Positions 18,057 to 26,429 are shown, counted from the stretch's first letter. The stretch: 63,040 nt of DNA from Deltaproteobacteria bacterium (GCA_020444165.1 JAHLLK010000028.1:1-63040); one strand, 5' to 3'. The notes: a model not told the origin generated them from the sequence alone. A program made the numbers and translations.

Positions 18057-18983
18057 TCAAGCCCTCACCGTCGCGGCCAGGCGCTCGCCCCGCCGCGCCA
18101 ACACCCCCTTGGCCAACAGGGCTTCCACGGTTTCCCGCAGGATCTCCTCCGGGAGCCGGTCCGGGAAGTAGTGCCCGCAGGTCTCGGGGAACCAGGGGGT
18201 GGCGGCCAGCCACCTGGCCAGTTCCGCCGGGGTTTGGGCCCCCCGCATGAGCAGCGTGTAGACCATGATGCGCCGGAGCTGGTCCCGGCCGATCTCCCGG
18301 GGCTCGGCCAAATAGCGCCGGAGCCGGGCCTCGGTGCGGGCCACGGCGGCCGGGAAATCCGTGAAGGCCGGGCCGTGACCCGGCAGCACCAGGCGCACGC
18401 TCAGCTCCTTCAACCGCTCCAGGCTGGCCAGCCAGCGCCACACCGCGCTGCTGCCCTCCACCCGCTCGGTGACCACGGCCAAATCCCGCTCCCAAAGCAC
18501 GTCCGAGGAGATCAGGACCTTGTCCCGGGGAGAGTACAGCACCAGGCCGTCGGACGCGTGGCCCGGGGTGTGGAGCACCTGGAACTCGTAAGGCCCCAGG
18601 GCCACCACCTCGCCGTCGGCCAGCTCGTCGGTGCAGGCAAAGAACTCGGCCTCCTGGCCGTAGTATTGCCACCAGGTGCCCCAGTCGTCCTGCTGGTTGA
18701 TAAAGCGGCAGCCCAGGGGGTGCAGGGCCACCCGACAGCCGGACAGGTCCTGGATCTGGCGGTTGGCCCCCAGGTGGTCGCAGTGGGTGTGGGTGGTGAT
18801 GATCAGGCTGGTGCGGGCCGGCTCCACCCCGGCCGCGGCCAACAGCCCCAGGGTCTGGTCCCGCTGGTTGAGGTAGGCCGTGTCCACCAGCACCGGGGCG
18901 GGCCCGCGCCAGGCCAGGTGGTTGGCCCCCAGATAACCGCGCTCCCAGAACAGGAGGTTGTCCAGGACTTCCTGGGGCGCCAT
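18057..18983 (-). CDS. Metallo-beta-lactamase-fold hydrolase
   Basis: 308 residues. The metal motif HTHCDHLG (H65, H67, D69, H70) is complete, with downstream ligands in LHTPGHASDG and VLPGHGP. A C-terminal helical/winged tail of about 90 residues (ELARWLAATPWFPETCGHYFP) resembles MBL proteins that act on thioesters or glyoxalase-type substrates. The start codon is one base past the stop of the Fe-S gene, so translation is coupled. The substrate is not predictable. Confidence 0.87.
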   Translation of the reverse strand: MAPQEVLDNLLFWERGYLGANHLAWRGPAPVLVDTAYLNQRDQTLGLLAAAGVEPARTSLIITTHTHCDHLGANRQIQDLSGCRVALHPLGCRFINQQDDWGTWWQYYGQEAEFFACTDELADGEVVALGPYEFQVLHTPGHASDGLVLYSPRDKVLISSDVLWERDLAVVTERVEGSSAVWRWLASLERLKELSVRLVLPGHGPAFTDFPAAVARTEARLRRYLAEPREIGRDQLRRIMVYTLLMRGAQTPAELARWLAATPWFPETCGHYFPDRLPEEILRETVEALLAKGVLARRGERLAATVRA

Positions 18984-18984
18984 G

Positions 18985-19734
18985 TCAGGTAAGCGGGCAG
19001 GCGGCCACGCACTCCAGGCAGGTATACCAGGAGTGATCGTCCACCGCGGTGGTGAGGTTCAAAATGCCTTCCTCTCCTTGCTTGGCCGCCCCGGCCCGTT
19101 TGAGGAAGCGGTACAGGGGGGAGAGGGTGGAGGCGCGGGTGCAGGCCGGGCCGTCCACTGGGCCCTCGCCGGTCAGCGCCCCCACCGGGCAGACTTCCTG
19201 GCACTTGCGGCACTCCGGCGGGCAGCCCGCGGCTGCCGGGGCCGGCGCCAGGGGCGGCACCTCGGCCTCGGCCACCACCCCGCCCAGGATGAGCCGGGGG
19301 CCGTAAACCGGATGCAGCAAAAGCCCGCTCCGCCCCCGCACCCCCAGCCCGGCCGCCTGGGCCAGGGAAGTGAGCGAAAGGAAGCCCTGGAAGCGCCCGC
19401 CGGGCTGGAAATCATAGGGGAAGCAGCCGGGGATGGGCAGGGCCGCCCCGCCGGCCTCCTCCAGAAGAGCCGCCGCCTCCAGGGCCAAGGTGTCCAGGCG
19501 GCGGTACAGGAGGCTGGCCGCCCGCCCGTAAAAGGCCTCCTTTTGAGCCGCGGCCCGGAACACCCCCCGGGGCACGGGCAGGCCGAAGATCACCACGCTC
19601 CGGGCCCCGGGCAGCCAGTCGGTGGGGCTCCGCCCGGCCGGCGCGCCGGCCAGCGCGGCCACCGGCGCGGCGCCGGCCACCTGAACCCCTTGCTCCGTGA
19701 GCCAGCTCAGCACCTCGGAACCTGGGGAGGACAT
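18985..19734 (-). CDS. Epoxyqueuosine-reductase-like protein with two [4Fe-4S] motifs
   Basis: 249 residues. The N-terminal half resembles the QueG/reductive-dehalogenase fold (WLPGARSVVIFGLPVPRG). The C-terminal half has ferredoxin Cys sets: CPPECRKCQEVCPVGAL and CLECVAACP. It is shorter than QueG (about 350-380) and lacks the HEAT-repeat tail, so it is probably one of the stand-alone 4Fe-4S double-cluster proteins of anaerobes rather than the tRNA enzyme. It is first in a two-gene operon with the MBL hydrolase and is divergent from the UGA-containing tetR, whose operator lies between them. Confidence 0.8.
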   Translation of the reverse strand: MSSPGSEVLSWLTEQGVQVAGAAPVAALAGAPAGRSPTDWLPGARSVVIFGLPVPRGVFRAAAQKEAFYGRAASLLYRRLDTLALEAAALLEEAGGAALPIPGCFPYDFQPGGRFQGFLSLTSLAQAAGLGVRGRSGLLLHPVYGPRLILGGVVAEAEVPPLAPAPAAAGCPPECRKCQEVCPVGALTGEGPVDGPACTRASTLSPLYRFLKRAGAAKQGEEGILNLTTAVDDHSWYTCLECVAACPLT

Positions 19735-19781
19735 GATTTAGCCTTCCTGGGCCGGGGGGCAGGCCCTCAGGGGGAAAGAAC

Positions 19782-19834
19782 TTGACCTCTATACTGTTCC
19801 CCCCTAACATGTTTTTAACTGACCGGTCAACTAA
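19782..19834 (+). promoter_or_regulatory. tetR promoter and 20-bp palindromic operator
   Basis: TTGACC (19782-19787), a 17-bp spacer and TAACAT (19805-19810) form a good promoter. Directly after it, 19815-19834 is a palindrome with 8 of 10 positions matching per arm around the perfect core TGACCGGTCA, where a bound repressor would cover the transcription start. It faces both the tetR gene and the divergent Fe-S/MBL operon. The leader from 19842 to about 19890 is extremely G-rich. Confidence 0.72.
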
Positions 19835-19973
19835 TTTTGTCGAGGCTGAGGGGGGGCTGAGGGGGAGTTGGGGGGGGGGCGGAGAGAGGGCGAAGGAACC
19901 CCGGCAGGCAGGCCGGAAAGCCAGCCGGGTGGGGAGGTCCCAAGGGACGGGAAAGGGGCGCCAGAGAGGCGGC

Positions 19974-20585
19974 ATGGGCAAAAAAGGCGAGGAAACCCGC
20001 AAGCTCCTGGTGCGCACGGCGCGCAACCTGTTCCGTTGCCAAGGCTTCCAGGCCACCAGCATCGATGACATCTCCCGCGCCGCGGGGATCAACCGCGGCA
20101 ACCTCTACTTCCATTTCAAAAACAAGGAAGACCTGGCCGCCGCGGCCCTGGCCGACTCCCAGGAGCGCACCTTCCGCTTCTTTGGCCAGGCCATGGCCGA
20201 CGAGTCCGATCCCCTCTTGCGCCTCCGCAGGATGGTGGACGCCCTGGTGGCGTTCAACGCCGGCGAAAACTGCACTGGCGGCTGATTCTTCGGCAACGTC
20301 GCCCAGGAGTTGGGCGGCACGGGCCACGACCTGGCCGGCTACTCGGCGGGCTTCTTTGCCCGCTGGCGGGAATTGATCACCGGGCTTTTGCGAGAGGCCC
20401 AGGACCAGGGCCGGCTGCCGCTCCGGGCCGATCCCGCGGCCCTGGCCGGTCTCCTGGTCAGCTCGCTGGAAGGGGGGATCATGATGGCCAAGGCCGCCGG
20501 AGACGGCAACGTGTTGCGGGAGATCGCGGCCACGGCCCTGGACCTGGTGCTCCCGCCCCCGGCCGGCGACCGCCGGGAGGAATGA
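19974..20585 (+). CDS. TetR-family regulator with probable selenocysteine at residue 104
   Basis: Reading through the in-frame TGA at 20283-20285 gives a full-length 203-residue TetR protein. The HTH is ARNLFRCQGFQATSIDDISRAAGINRGNLYFHF. The TGA falls in ENCTGG-Sec-FFGNVAQEL, exactly where many TetR proteins have Cys in a GCxxGN motif. C100 sits four residues before it, giving a C-x3-Sec pair. The frame stays open and family-like to the natural end (GLLVSSLEGGIMMAKAAGD). A hairpin 12 bases past the TGA resembles a bacterial SECIS. Autoregulation is suggested by the palindromic operator, and the divergent Fe-S/MBL operon is a likely target. The alternative is a Cys-to-stop mutation that truncates the protein. 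Confidence 0.75.
20298..20318 (+). promoter_or_regulatory. SECIS-like hairpin after the tetR UGA
   Basis: An 8-bp stem (one G-U pair), 20298-20305 against 20311-20318, with loop GGAGT. The loop begins 21 bases after the A of the UGA, in the range usual for bacterial SECIS elements, and starts with G as those loops do. Confidence 0.6.
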
Positions 20586-20653
20586 GCCCGGCCGGCACGC
20601 CCCGGCGCGCCCCAGGCCCCGGGCCGGTCGGCGGCCGCGGCCCAGGGCACCAG

Positions 20654-20810
20654 CCTGGCCGGATGCTTGGTCAGCCGGCGGCAGGGATGTATCATGAAGG
20701 CTAAGTCCGCCGGGGACGGCAACGCGCCGCGGGTGATCGCGGCCCCGGCCCCGGTCCTGGCAATCCCCCCCTTTGCCTGCGCCCTCCCCCCGGGGGGCGG
20801 GAGGAGTGAT
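20654..20810 (+). pseudogene. Decayed partial duplicate of the tetR 3' end
   Basis: From CTGGCCGG at 20654 the sequence can be aligned with the end of the tetR gene from 20442 (offset 212). The strings CTGGTCAGC versus TTGGTCAGC, GATCATGATGGCCAAGGC versus TATCATGAAGGCTAAGTC, and GACGGCAACG keep the same order. The conceptual peptides GIMMAKAAGDGNVLREIAA and GCIMKAKSAGDGNAPRVIAA show the match. The copy lacks the HTH and a start of its own, so it is a remnant. Confidence 0.7.
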
Positions 20811-20812
20811 CC

Positions 20813-21313
20813 ATGCCGTCACGTTCTGGCCCGCCCCGCCGAGGCTTGTCCCGCAAAGCCAGCGTGCGCACCGCCCTGGAGGAATACGGACGCCGGGTGG
20901 GTTTCGGTCCGGCGGAGCTGTCCCTGTTCCCTTCCGGCGACCCCCGGGTGCGCCACATCAAGCAGCTTTCCCAGACCGGGCCCAACTGGACCATCGTGGC
21001 CGAGGTGATCTCGGCCCGCCACTGCCACGCCGGCTTCCAGCCCGGCGACCGCATCATCCTGGACGCGGACGGCAACCTCTTGGCCAAGCACTGCCCGCCG
21101 CGCCTGTGCATCTACGCCATGGCCCAGCTGGTGCTGCCCGTGGCCCTGATCAACGAGCGCCTGTCCGAGGGCCTGGAGCCCAACGGCTTCCACTTCATGC
21201 ACGAAGTGGCCTGCCCGGACCTGGGCCCGGGCTGCCGGGGTTACGGCCAGATGCGCATGCGGGTGCGGGCCGAGCTGCGGGTGCCACGTCCCGCCGCGTC
21301 CCCTCCGGCCTGA
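20813..21313 (+). CDS. TIGR04076-family small protein
   Basis: 166 residues behind a strong ribosome site (GGGAGGAGTGATCC). The core IVAEVISARHCHAGFQPGDRIIL, with CPPRLCIYAMAQLVLPVAL following and CPDLGPGCRGYGQMRMRVRAE at the end, matches TIGR04076. These are short proteins of anaerobes with conserved Cys residues, often near Fe-S and redox genes, and without an assigned function. The N-terminal 60 residues are basic and less conserved. It follows the TetR gene on the same strand and may belong to its regulon. Confidence 0.75.
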   Translation: MPSRSGPPRRGLSRKASVRTALEEYGRRVGFGPAELSLFPSGDPRVRHIKQLSQTGPNWTIVAEVISARHCHAGFQPGDRIILDADGNLLAKHCPPRLCIYAMAQLVLPVALINERLSEGLEPNGFHFMHEVACPDLGPGCRGYGQMRMRVRAELRVPRPAASPPA

Positions 21314-21352
21314 GCGGCCGTTCCGCCACCCGGCGGTCCCGAGATAAGAAAA

Positions 21353-21378
21353 CGCCTCCCGCGGGGGTGGCGCTTTTT
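21353..21378 (+). terminator. Rho-independent terminator
   Basis: CGCC-T-CCC pairs with GGG-T-GGCG around a four-base loop, followed by C and then TTTTT (21374-21378). It lies 40 bases past the TIGR04076 stop. A TATAAT at 21432-21437 downstream may be the -10 of the next gene. Confidence 0.6.
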
Positions 21379-21521
21379 CCCCGGACTTTTTCCTCTTTTC
21401 CGCTTATTCCTGCCGCCCCGGGATCGGTCCTATAATGAAAGACAAGGTGGGTTTTTCACGGGGGAAGGACCTGCCCGCGGCCCCGCGCCGCCCCACCCCG
21501 CCCCCTTGTCAGGAGGCAACC

Positions 21522-21989
21522 ATGACCCGGAAGAGAATCTTGTGGCCGACCGATCTCTCCCTGGCTTCCACTTCCGCCTTGGACCAGGTGTCCCTTTTGA
21601 GCCGGGAGCTGGACGCCGAGGTGCATCTCCTGTACGTGGCCCAGGACATGCGCCGCTTCGACCATATCTATGGCGACGCCAACCCGGAGTTTTTGGCCGG
21701 CTTGCAGCAGAGGGAGCGGGACAACGCGGCCCGGCTCATGGACAACATCTGCCACAAGCGCCTGGCCGGCTGCCCTTACTATGAACGCCATGTGCGGGTG
21801 GGCCAGCCCGCGGCCGAGATCGTGGCCCTGGCCCGGGAGCTGGCCGTGGATTACATCATCATGGCCACCCACGGCCTGGGCCAGGAGCAACTGGATAAGC
21901 GCTGGTTCGGCTCGGTGACCCACCAGGTGCTGCAGGCCTCCCCGGTGCCGGTGCTGGTGATCCCGCCCCCGGAGCAAGGAAAACCATAA
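21522..21989 (+). CDS. Universal stress protein (UspA family)
   Basis: 155 residues started at the ATG at 21522 behind AGGAGG; a longer frame begins at 21435 but is Pro-rich and lacks a site. The motif KRILWPTDLS opens the Usp fold. The ending DYIIMATHGLGQEQLDKRWFGSVTHQVLQASPVPVLVIPP contains the ATP-binding G-x2-G-x9-GS/T pattern in near-canonical form. Usp proteins bind ATP and help cells survive stress. It is monocistronic and convergent with the aldolase gene. Confidence 0.9.
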   Translation: MTRKRILWPTDLSLASTSALDQVSLLSRELDAEVHLLYVAQDMRRFDHIYGDANPEFLAGLQQRERDNAARLMDNICHKRLAGCPYYERHVRVGQPAAEIVALARELAVDYIIMATHGLGQEQLDKRWFGSVTHQVLQASPVPVLVIPPPEQGKP

Positions 21990-22019
21990 GGTTTTTTTGG
22001 GGGGGGGAAACTGCGGGGT

Positions 22020-22085
22020 CCCCAGAAAAGCGCGGCTTTTCTGGGGCGCAAACCCCTTTATGTGAACCAAAAGGGGTTTGCGCCC
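22020..22085. terminator. Bidirectional terminator with two overlapping perfect hairpins
   Basis: 22020-22046 is a 12-bp perfect stem (CCCCAGAAAAGC, loop GCG). 22044-22085 is a 16-bp perfect stem (GGGCGCAAACCCCTTT, 10-base loop). They share three bases, so only one can form fully. They are preceded by a T7/G9 run (21992-22007). They separate the convergent usp and aldolase genes. Confidence 0.7.
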
Positions 22086-22128
22086 ACCTCTTCCGATTTC
22101 TCCCACAGCCCTCTTGGTGAGGCCGGGA

Positions 22129-23418
22129 TCAGTCCTCGAAGTCGCCCGCCGGGCCCTTGTCGGAATTGATGCTGCCGGCCTTTTCGCGCACCTTGGCCTC
22201 GGTCCACTGGGCCGGGTCCTCGATGCGGCGGCCCTTGGGCCCCAGGTCAAAGGACTGGGCCTCCAGGATGGCCTCCACGCCCAGGGGCGCGGTGTCCACC
22301 GCGTTGAACACGTTGGCCAGGAGGTTGTAGACGAAATCCTCCACGGCTTGCACGGAGCGTTCCTGCGCCTGGGCGGGCTGGCTCAGGATATAGTTCTCGA
22401 ACGGCAGATTGAGCTTCTTGTAATTGCCGCTCTTCCAGCCCTTGTCCGTGGCGTAGGCCACCATCTTTTCCCACAGGGCGTCTTCCACGCCCTGGCCGGG
22501 CAGCTTCAGGAAGTTGCCGTCGGCGTCCAGTTCGGCGTTGCCGTACTCGTTGACCTTCACCCCCCAGGTGAGCATCTGCAGGGCCGTGGCCACGTTGGCC
22601 TTGGTGGTGCGGGTTTCGTTGGCGATCCGCCGGAGGCGCTCGCTGTCGTTGCCGCTGGTGCCGTGCTGGGCCCCGGACACGTGGTAGGGCTGCAACACCC
22701 CGTGGATCTCCTTGGTCAGCTCCACCTGGATGCCCTGATCGCCGCTCTGGATGCCGTGGGCGGTGCCGTTGTTCAGGGCGATCCAGTCCGGGAAGATGTC
22801 GTGGGCGTTCAGCCCCTGGATGAGGAACAGGGCCTCGGACGGGGTGGACATGCCTTCCTTGCCCTTGATCTCGCCCACTTCGGTCTCCAGGCCGGCCCAG
22901 GCGGGCACCAGGGGGTTCAGGGCGATGGAGGCCAGGAGGTTGTCGGCGTCGGGCAGGTGGGAGGCATCGATGGCGATGGAGGTGATGCCGTACTGGAACA
23001 TGGTGGGGATTTCCACCTGGGCTTGGTTTATATCCTTCTGCCCCTTGATGCCGTAATGATCCGCGTGCACCGCCACCGGCACGGTGATGCCCAGCTCGTT
23101 CATCACCTGGTCCACCTGGCGGGCCAGGTTCCAGTAGTTGGAAGCGCAGTAGGCCGCGGCGCCGCCTTCGCTCTTGGCGATCTCGATGATGATGGCCGCG
23201 TTGGCCTTCTGGGCCGCCAACAGGGCGCCCCGAATGACCAGATGGTTGCGGCCGTTGGCCGCGATGGTCATGGCCCGGCCCTTTTTCAACAGGGCCCGGT
23301 CCACCACCTTGCCGCTGACGATGAGCGCCTGGGAGTTGGGGAACAAATTTTTAATATTCGGCGGCCGGCCGATGGCCAGCGCCCGGTCTAAATCAGCTTT
23401 GGACACCGCGGCGCACAT
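22129..23418 (-). CDS. Class II fructose-bisphosphate aldolase family protein
   Basis: 429 residues with a good start (AAAGGAGAAACGCC). The zinc motif is in VPVAVHADHYG (about residues 113-123), further metal and substrate motifs follow in ETEVGEIKGKEG (about 178) and HGTSGNDSERLRRIANETRTTKAN (about 258). It would interconvert fructose 1,6-bisphosphate with dihydroxyacetone phosphate and glyceraldehyde 3-phosphate in the cytoplasm. It is 70-100 residues longer than common class II aldolases because of an extended C-terminus. Divergent tpiA next door processes the product, supporting a role in glycolysis or gluconeogenesis. Confidence 0.88.
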   Translation of the reverse strand: MCAAVSKADLDRALAIGRPPNIKNLFPNSQALIVSGKVVDRALLKKGRAMTIAANGRNHLVIRGALLAAQKANAAIIIEIAKSEGGAAAYCASNYWNLARQVDQVMNELGITVPVAVHADHYGIKGQKDINQAQVEIPTMFQYGITSIAIDASHLPDADNLLASIALNPLVPAWAGLETEVGEIKGKEGMSTPSEALFLIQGLNAHDIFPDWIALNNGTAHGIQSGDQGIQVELTKEIHGVLQPYHVSGAQHGTSGNDSERLRRIANETRTTKANVATALQMLTWGVKVNEYGNAELDADGNFLKLPGQGVEDALWEKMVAYATDKGWKSGNYKKLNLPFENYILSQPAQAQERSVQAVEDFVYNLLANVFNAVDTAPLGVEAILEAQSFDLGPKGRRIEDPAQWTEAKVREKAGSINSDKGPAGDFED

Positions 23419-23744
23419 GGCGTTTCTCCTTTATTTTATTATTTCGCTTGGTTAGGGCGAACACCCCGCTCCTGGCCCCCGGCCGGGGAACAGGCATCCC
23501 TCTGCCGGATGGGCGTCGCGGGCCGGGGCCCGGCGCGGGCGCTCTCCCCTGGGGCTGCCGGTCTGGGACCGGGCCGGGATGGCCGGGGCAGGGCAAACAA
23601 AAGACCCGGCGGGTTGGAGCACCTCCGCGCCTACGAAGATAGCATAACCGGCCAGGGCGCGGCAGGGTAACATGCACGCGGTGGCCACCCCGCCGCGCCG
23701 GGCGGGCCGGGGCGGCAGGGCGGAACCTGGGGAGGGAGGGCGGA

Positions 23745-24533
23745 ATGAACCAGGAAAGGCGGTTTATGGTGCTGGCCAACTGGAAGATGCACCAAACCCG
23801 GGCCGCGGCCATGGCCTGGTGCCGCACCGTAGGCCAAGGCGTCCGGGACCTGCCCCCGGGGCTGGAGGTGGTGGCGTGCCCGCCCCACCCCCTGGTGGCC
23901 CTGGTGGCCCGGGAGCTGGCTGGCGCCCCGGGCTGCCGGCCAGGCGCCCAGGACGCCCACTGGCTGGGCCGGGGCCCTCACACCGGCGACGTCTCGGCGC
24001 CGCTGTTGGCCGACGCCGGGGCCCGCTTTTGCCTGACCGGGCATTCCGAGCGCCGCCGGGACCACGGCGAGGACGACCAGTTGGTGCGCTTGAAGGTCCT
24101 GGCCCTGTTGGCGGCGGGGCTCACGCCCATCGCCTGCCTGGGCGAAGAGCGGGCCACCCACCAAGCCGGCCGCACCCTGGAGCACCTGACCAGCCAGTTC
24201 GCGGCGTGCTTCCGGGGCTTCACCCCGGCGGAACTCGCGGCCACGGTGGTGCTGTACGAACCCGTATGGGCCGTGGGTTCGGGCGAACAACCCCGCCCCG
24301 GGGAGGTCGGAGCGGCCCTGGCCCATTTGCGGGAGCTGACCGCCCGGCAGGCCGGACTGGAGGCGGCCCAGGCCCAGCGCCTGATCTACGGCGGCAGCGT
24401 GGGGCCGGCCAACCTCCCGGGACTCCTGGCCCTGGGCGGGCTGGACGGCGTGGGGCTGGGCTCCGGCAGTCTGGACCCGGAGCATTTCCTGGCCGCGGTG
24501 CGCGCCGCGGCGGCGGCCCGGGTCCGAGGCTGA
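23745..24533 (+). CDS. tpiA: Triosephosphate isomerase
   Basis: 262 residues. The catalytic Lys is in ANWKMH, the catalytic His in LTGHSERR, the catalytic Glu in LYEPVWAVGSG, and the phosphate-binding ends are YGGSVGPAN and GLGSGSLD. It interconverts dihydroxyacetone phosphate and glyceraldehyde 3-phosphate. It is divergent from the aldolase gene; 23419-23744 between them has an AT-rich patch next to the aldolase start but no clear promoter pair for tpiA. The start follows a purine-rich GGGAGGGAGGGCGG. Confidence 0.95.
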   Translation: MNQERRFMVLANWKMHQTRAAAMAWCRTVGQGVRDLPPGLEVVACPPHPLVALVARELAGAPGCRPGAQDAHWLGRGPHTGDVSAPLLADAGARFCLTGHSERRRDHGEDDQLVRLKVLALLAAGLTPIACLGEERATHQAGRTLEHLTSQFAACFRGFTPAELAATVVLYEPVWAVGSGEQPRPGEVGAALAHLRELTARQAGLEAAQAQRLIYGGSVGPANLPGLLALGGLDGVGLGSGSLDPEHFLAAVRAAAAARVRG

Positions 24534-24632
24534 AAACACGCACGACCGGGGACGAGCCCCCGGCCCCACGTGAACATGGCCCTCGGGAACCACGGAACGC
24601 GGTTCCCGGCAAAGTTTTTTTGAGGGGGGTCC

Positions 24633-24665
24633 GGGGGGTGCTTTTTTTCAAAAAAAGCACCCCCC
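24633..24665. terminator. Perfect palindromic bidirectional terminator
   Basis: A 16-bp perfect stem GGGGGGTGCTTTTTTT (24633-24648) with its complement at 24650-24665 and a single-base centre. It lies between convergent tpiA and the CoA-transferase gene and has a U-tract on either strand. Confidence 0.75.
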
Positions 24666-24675
24666 GACAACTTTC

Positions 24676-26169
24676 TCACGGACGCATGTCGCCCTTTTCC
24701 AAAAACCGCTGGTGGAAGCTGAAGGCTTCGCCCAATAGATGCGGCTCGTGCCCGCCCCGCTGACGCAGGGCCCGCTGATAGTAATCCCACAAGATGTCGC
24801 GGTAGATGGGGTGGGCGCAGTTCTTGATCACCGCCTCGGCCACTTGGCGGGGGGTGCGGTTCCGGGTGTCCACCAGGCCCTGCTCGGTGACGATAATCCC
24901 CACCGAGTGCTCGGAGTGGTCCACGTGGGAGACCATGGGCACGATGCAGCTTATGGCCCCGTTCTTGGCGATGGAAGGCGAAACCATGAAGGAGAGCGCC
25001 CCGTTGCGCTCGAAATCCCCCGAGCCGCCGATGCCGTTCATCAGTTCGGAGCCGCAGACGTGGGTGGAGTTCACCTGGCCGTAGATGTCGATCTCCAGGG
25101 CCGTGTTCACGGCCAACACCCCCAGGCGGTGGATTACCTCCGGGGAGTTGGAGATCTCGGTGGGCCGGAGCACCACCTTGTCCTTGTAGCGGTAGATCTC
25201 CTGGAAAAAGCGGCGCCGGGCCCGGGAGGACAGGGTCAGGGACGAGCCCGAGGCGCCCAGCACCTTGCCCAGGTCGATGAGGTCCAAGACCGCGTCCTGC
25301 AGCACCTCGGAGTAGAGGTAGAGCTGGTGGAAGAAATCGTCCTCCAAGAAGCCCTGCAGCACCGCGTTGGCCACGTCGCCCACGCCGGACTGCCAGGGCA
25401 GCCCCTTGGGCAGGCGCCCGGCCTTCACCTCGTGGCGCACGAAGTCCAGCACCTGTTCGGCGATGCGCCGGGTGGCCTCGCCAGGCTCGGTGAAGATGGG
25501 GCAGGAGTCCTGCTCCTTGCTGAACAGGATGGCCACGATGTGGTCGGGGTTGCACTCCATGAAGGGCTTGCCGATGCGGTCGGAGGCCCGGTAGATGGGG
25601 ATGGGCATGCGGTAGGGCGGGTCCTCGGGGATATAGATATCGTGGATGCCCTCCAGCTCCACCGGCTCCACGTCGGTCATCTCCACGATGATCTTCTGGG
25701 CCTCCCGCACGTAGGTGGGGGTGTTGCCCACGCTCATGGTGGGGATCAGGTATCCCTTCTCGGTAACCCCCAACACCTCCACCACGGCCACGTCCACCGA
25801 GCCCCAATCCCCGGAGCGCACCAGGGCCGGCAGAGCCGAGAGGTGGTCGTCCTTGAAGAGAATTTCTTCCCGGTTGATGAGCCCCCGCATGGTGCGGTCG
25901 CTCATGTAGGGCCGCCGCCAATTGACCAGGCCGGCCGCGGCCATGACCCCGTCCACCTGCTCGCCGGTGGAGGCCCCGGCGTAGACGTTGACCTTGAACC
26001 TTTCCCCGGCCTCGGCCCGCTTGGCCAGCTCCCGGGGGATGAGCTTGGGATAGCCGGCGGTGAAGCCGCTCACGAAAAGGTTGGTGCCGTCGGTGATGTG
26101 GGACGCGGCCGTGGAGGCATCGGTAACCTTGTCCCGGAGAGGCGCGTAGCGTATGCGATCCATCAGCAT
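24676..26169 (-). CDS. Succinyl-CoA:acetate CoA-transferase / acetyl-CoA hydrolase family
   Basis: 497 residues, the usual size. The family's catalytic-Glu region is visible in the CGSELMNGIGGSGDFERNG segment (about residue 385), and oxyanion motifs include GASGSSLTLSSRARR. The N-terminal part (ITDGTNLFVSGFTAGYPKLIP) is the first CoA-transferase domain. The enzyme moves CoA between acyl-CoA (succinyl- or other) and acetate, useful for substrate activation in anaerobes with incomplete or reverse TCA cycles. The donor cannot be fixed from sequence. An ATG six bases downstream is an alternative start. Confidence 0.9.
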   Translation of the reverse strand: MLMDRIRYAPLRDKVTDASTAASHITDGTNLFVSGFTAGYPKLIPRELAKRAEAGERFKVNVYAGASTGEQVDGVMAAAGLVNWRRPYMSDRTMRGLINREEILFKDDHLSALPALVRSGDWGSVDVAVVEVLGVTEKGYLIPTMSVGNTPTYVREAQKIIVEMTDVEPVELEGIHDIYIPEDPPYRMPIPIYRASDRIGKPFMECNPDHIVAILFSKEQDSCPIFTEPGEATRRIAEQVLDFVRHEVKAGRLPKGLPWQSGVGDVANAVLQGFLEDDFFHQLYLYSEVLQDAVLDLIDLGKVLGASGSSLTLSSRARRRFFQEIYRYKDKVVLRPTEISNSPEVIHRLGVLAVNTALEIDIYGQVNSTHVCGSELMNGIGGSGDFERNGALSFMVSPSIAKNGAISCIVPMVSHVDHSEHSVGIIVTEQGLVDTRNRTPRQVAEAVIKNCAHPIYRDILWDYYQRALRQRGGHEPHLLGEAFSFHQRFLEKGDMRP

Positions 26170-26240
26170 GGGTGACTACTCTTTGCTTGGGTAACGGGGA
26201 ACCTGCCCGCCTGCCGTATTGTTCCCAATCGGCGCTTGTG

Positions 26241-26281
26241 AATCTCCGCATAAACCTTAGCCTAGTCTCCTAATCTCCGCA
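26241..26281. promoter_or_regulatory. Direct repeats upstream of the CoA-transferase
   Basis: AATCTCCGCA occurs at 26241-26250 and again at 26272-26281, 31 bp apart (three helical turns), 72-112 bases before the CoA-transferase start. It may be a two-site activator or repressor region. Confidence 0.4.
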
Positions 26282-26338
26282 AGAAATCCCCAGAGGGCCG
26301 GGGAGTGACATTCCTGCTCCCCCAGGGCGACCGCCTGC

Positions 26339-26344
26339 TATAAT
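26339..26344 (+). promoter_or_regulatory. Extended -10 element
   Basis: TGC-TATAAT, an extended -10 motif with no good -35, lies 86 bases before the membrane-protein gene. The leader carries two near-identical 15-base units CCCCGGCCATCTGCC (about 26363-26392). Confidence 0.4.
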
Positions 26345-26429
26345 GCCTCTACCCGTCCGCCCCCCGGCCATCTGCCCCCCGGCCATCTGCCCCGTTGGCC
26401 CGAACCCTTGCCCCAAGCGAGACTTGGCC

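Noticed and set aside
20283..20285. Plain nonsense mutation or frameshift splitting the tetR gene into two ORFs
   Set aside because: No frameshift is needed, the downstream half stays in frame and family-like, and a hairpin follows the TGA. It is not fully excluded and is stated as the alternative.
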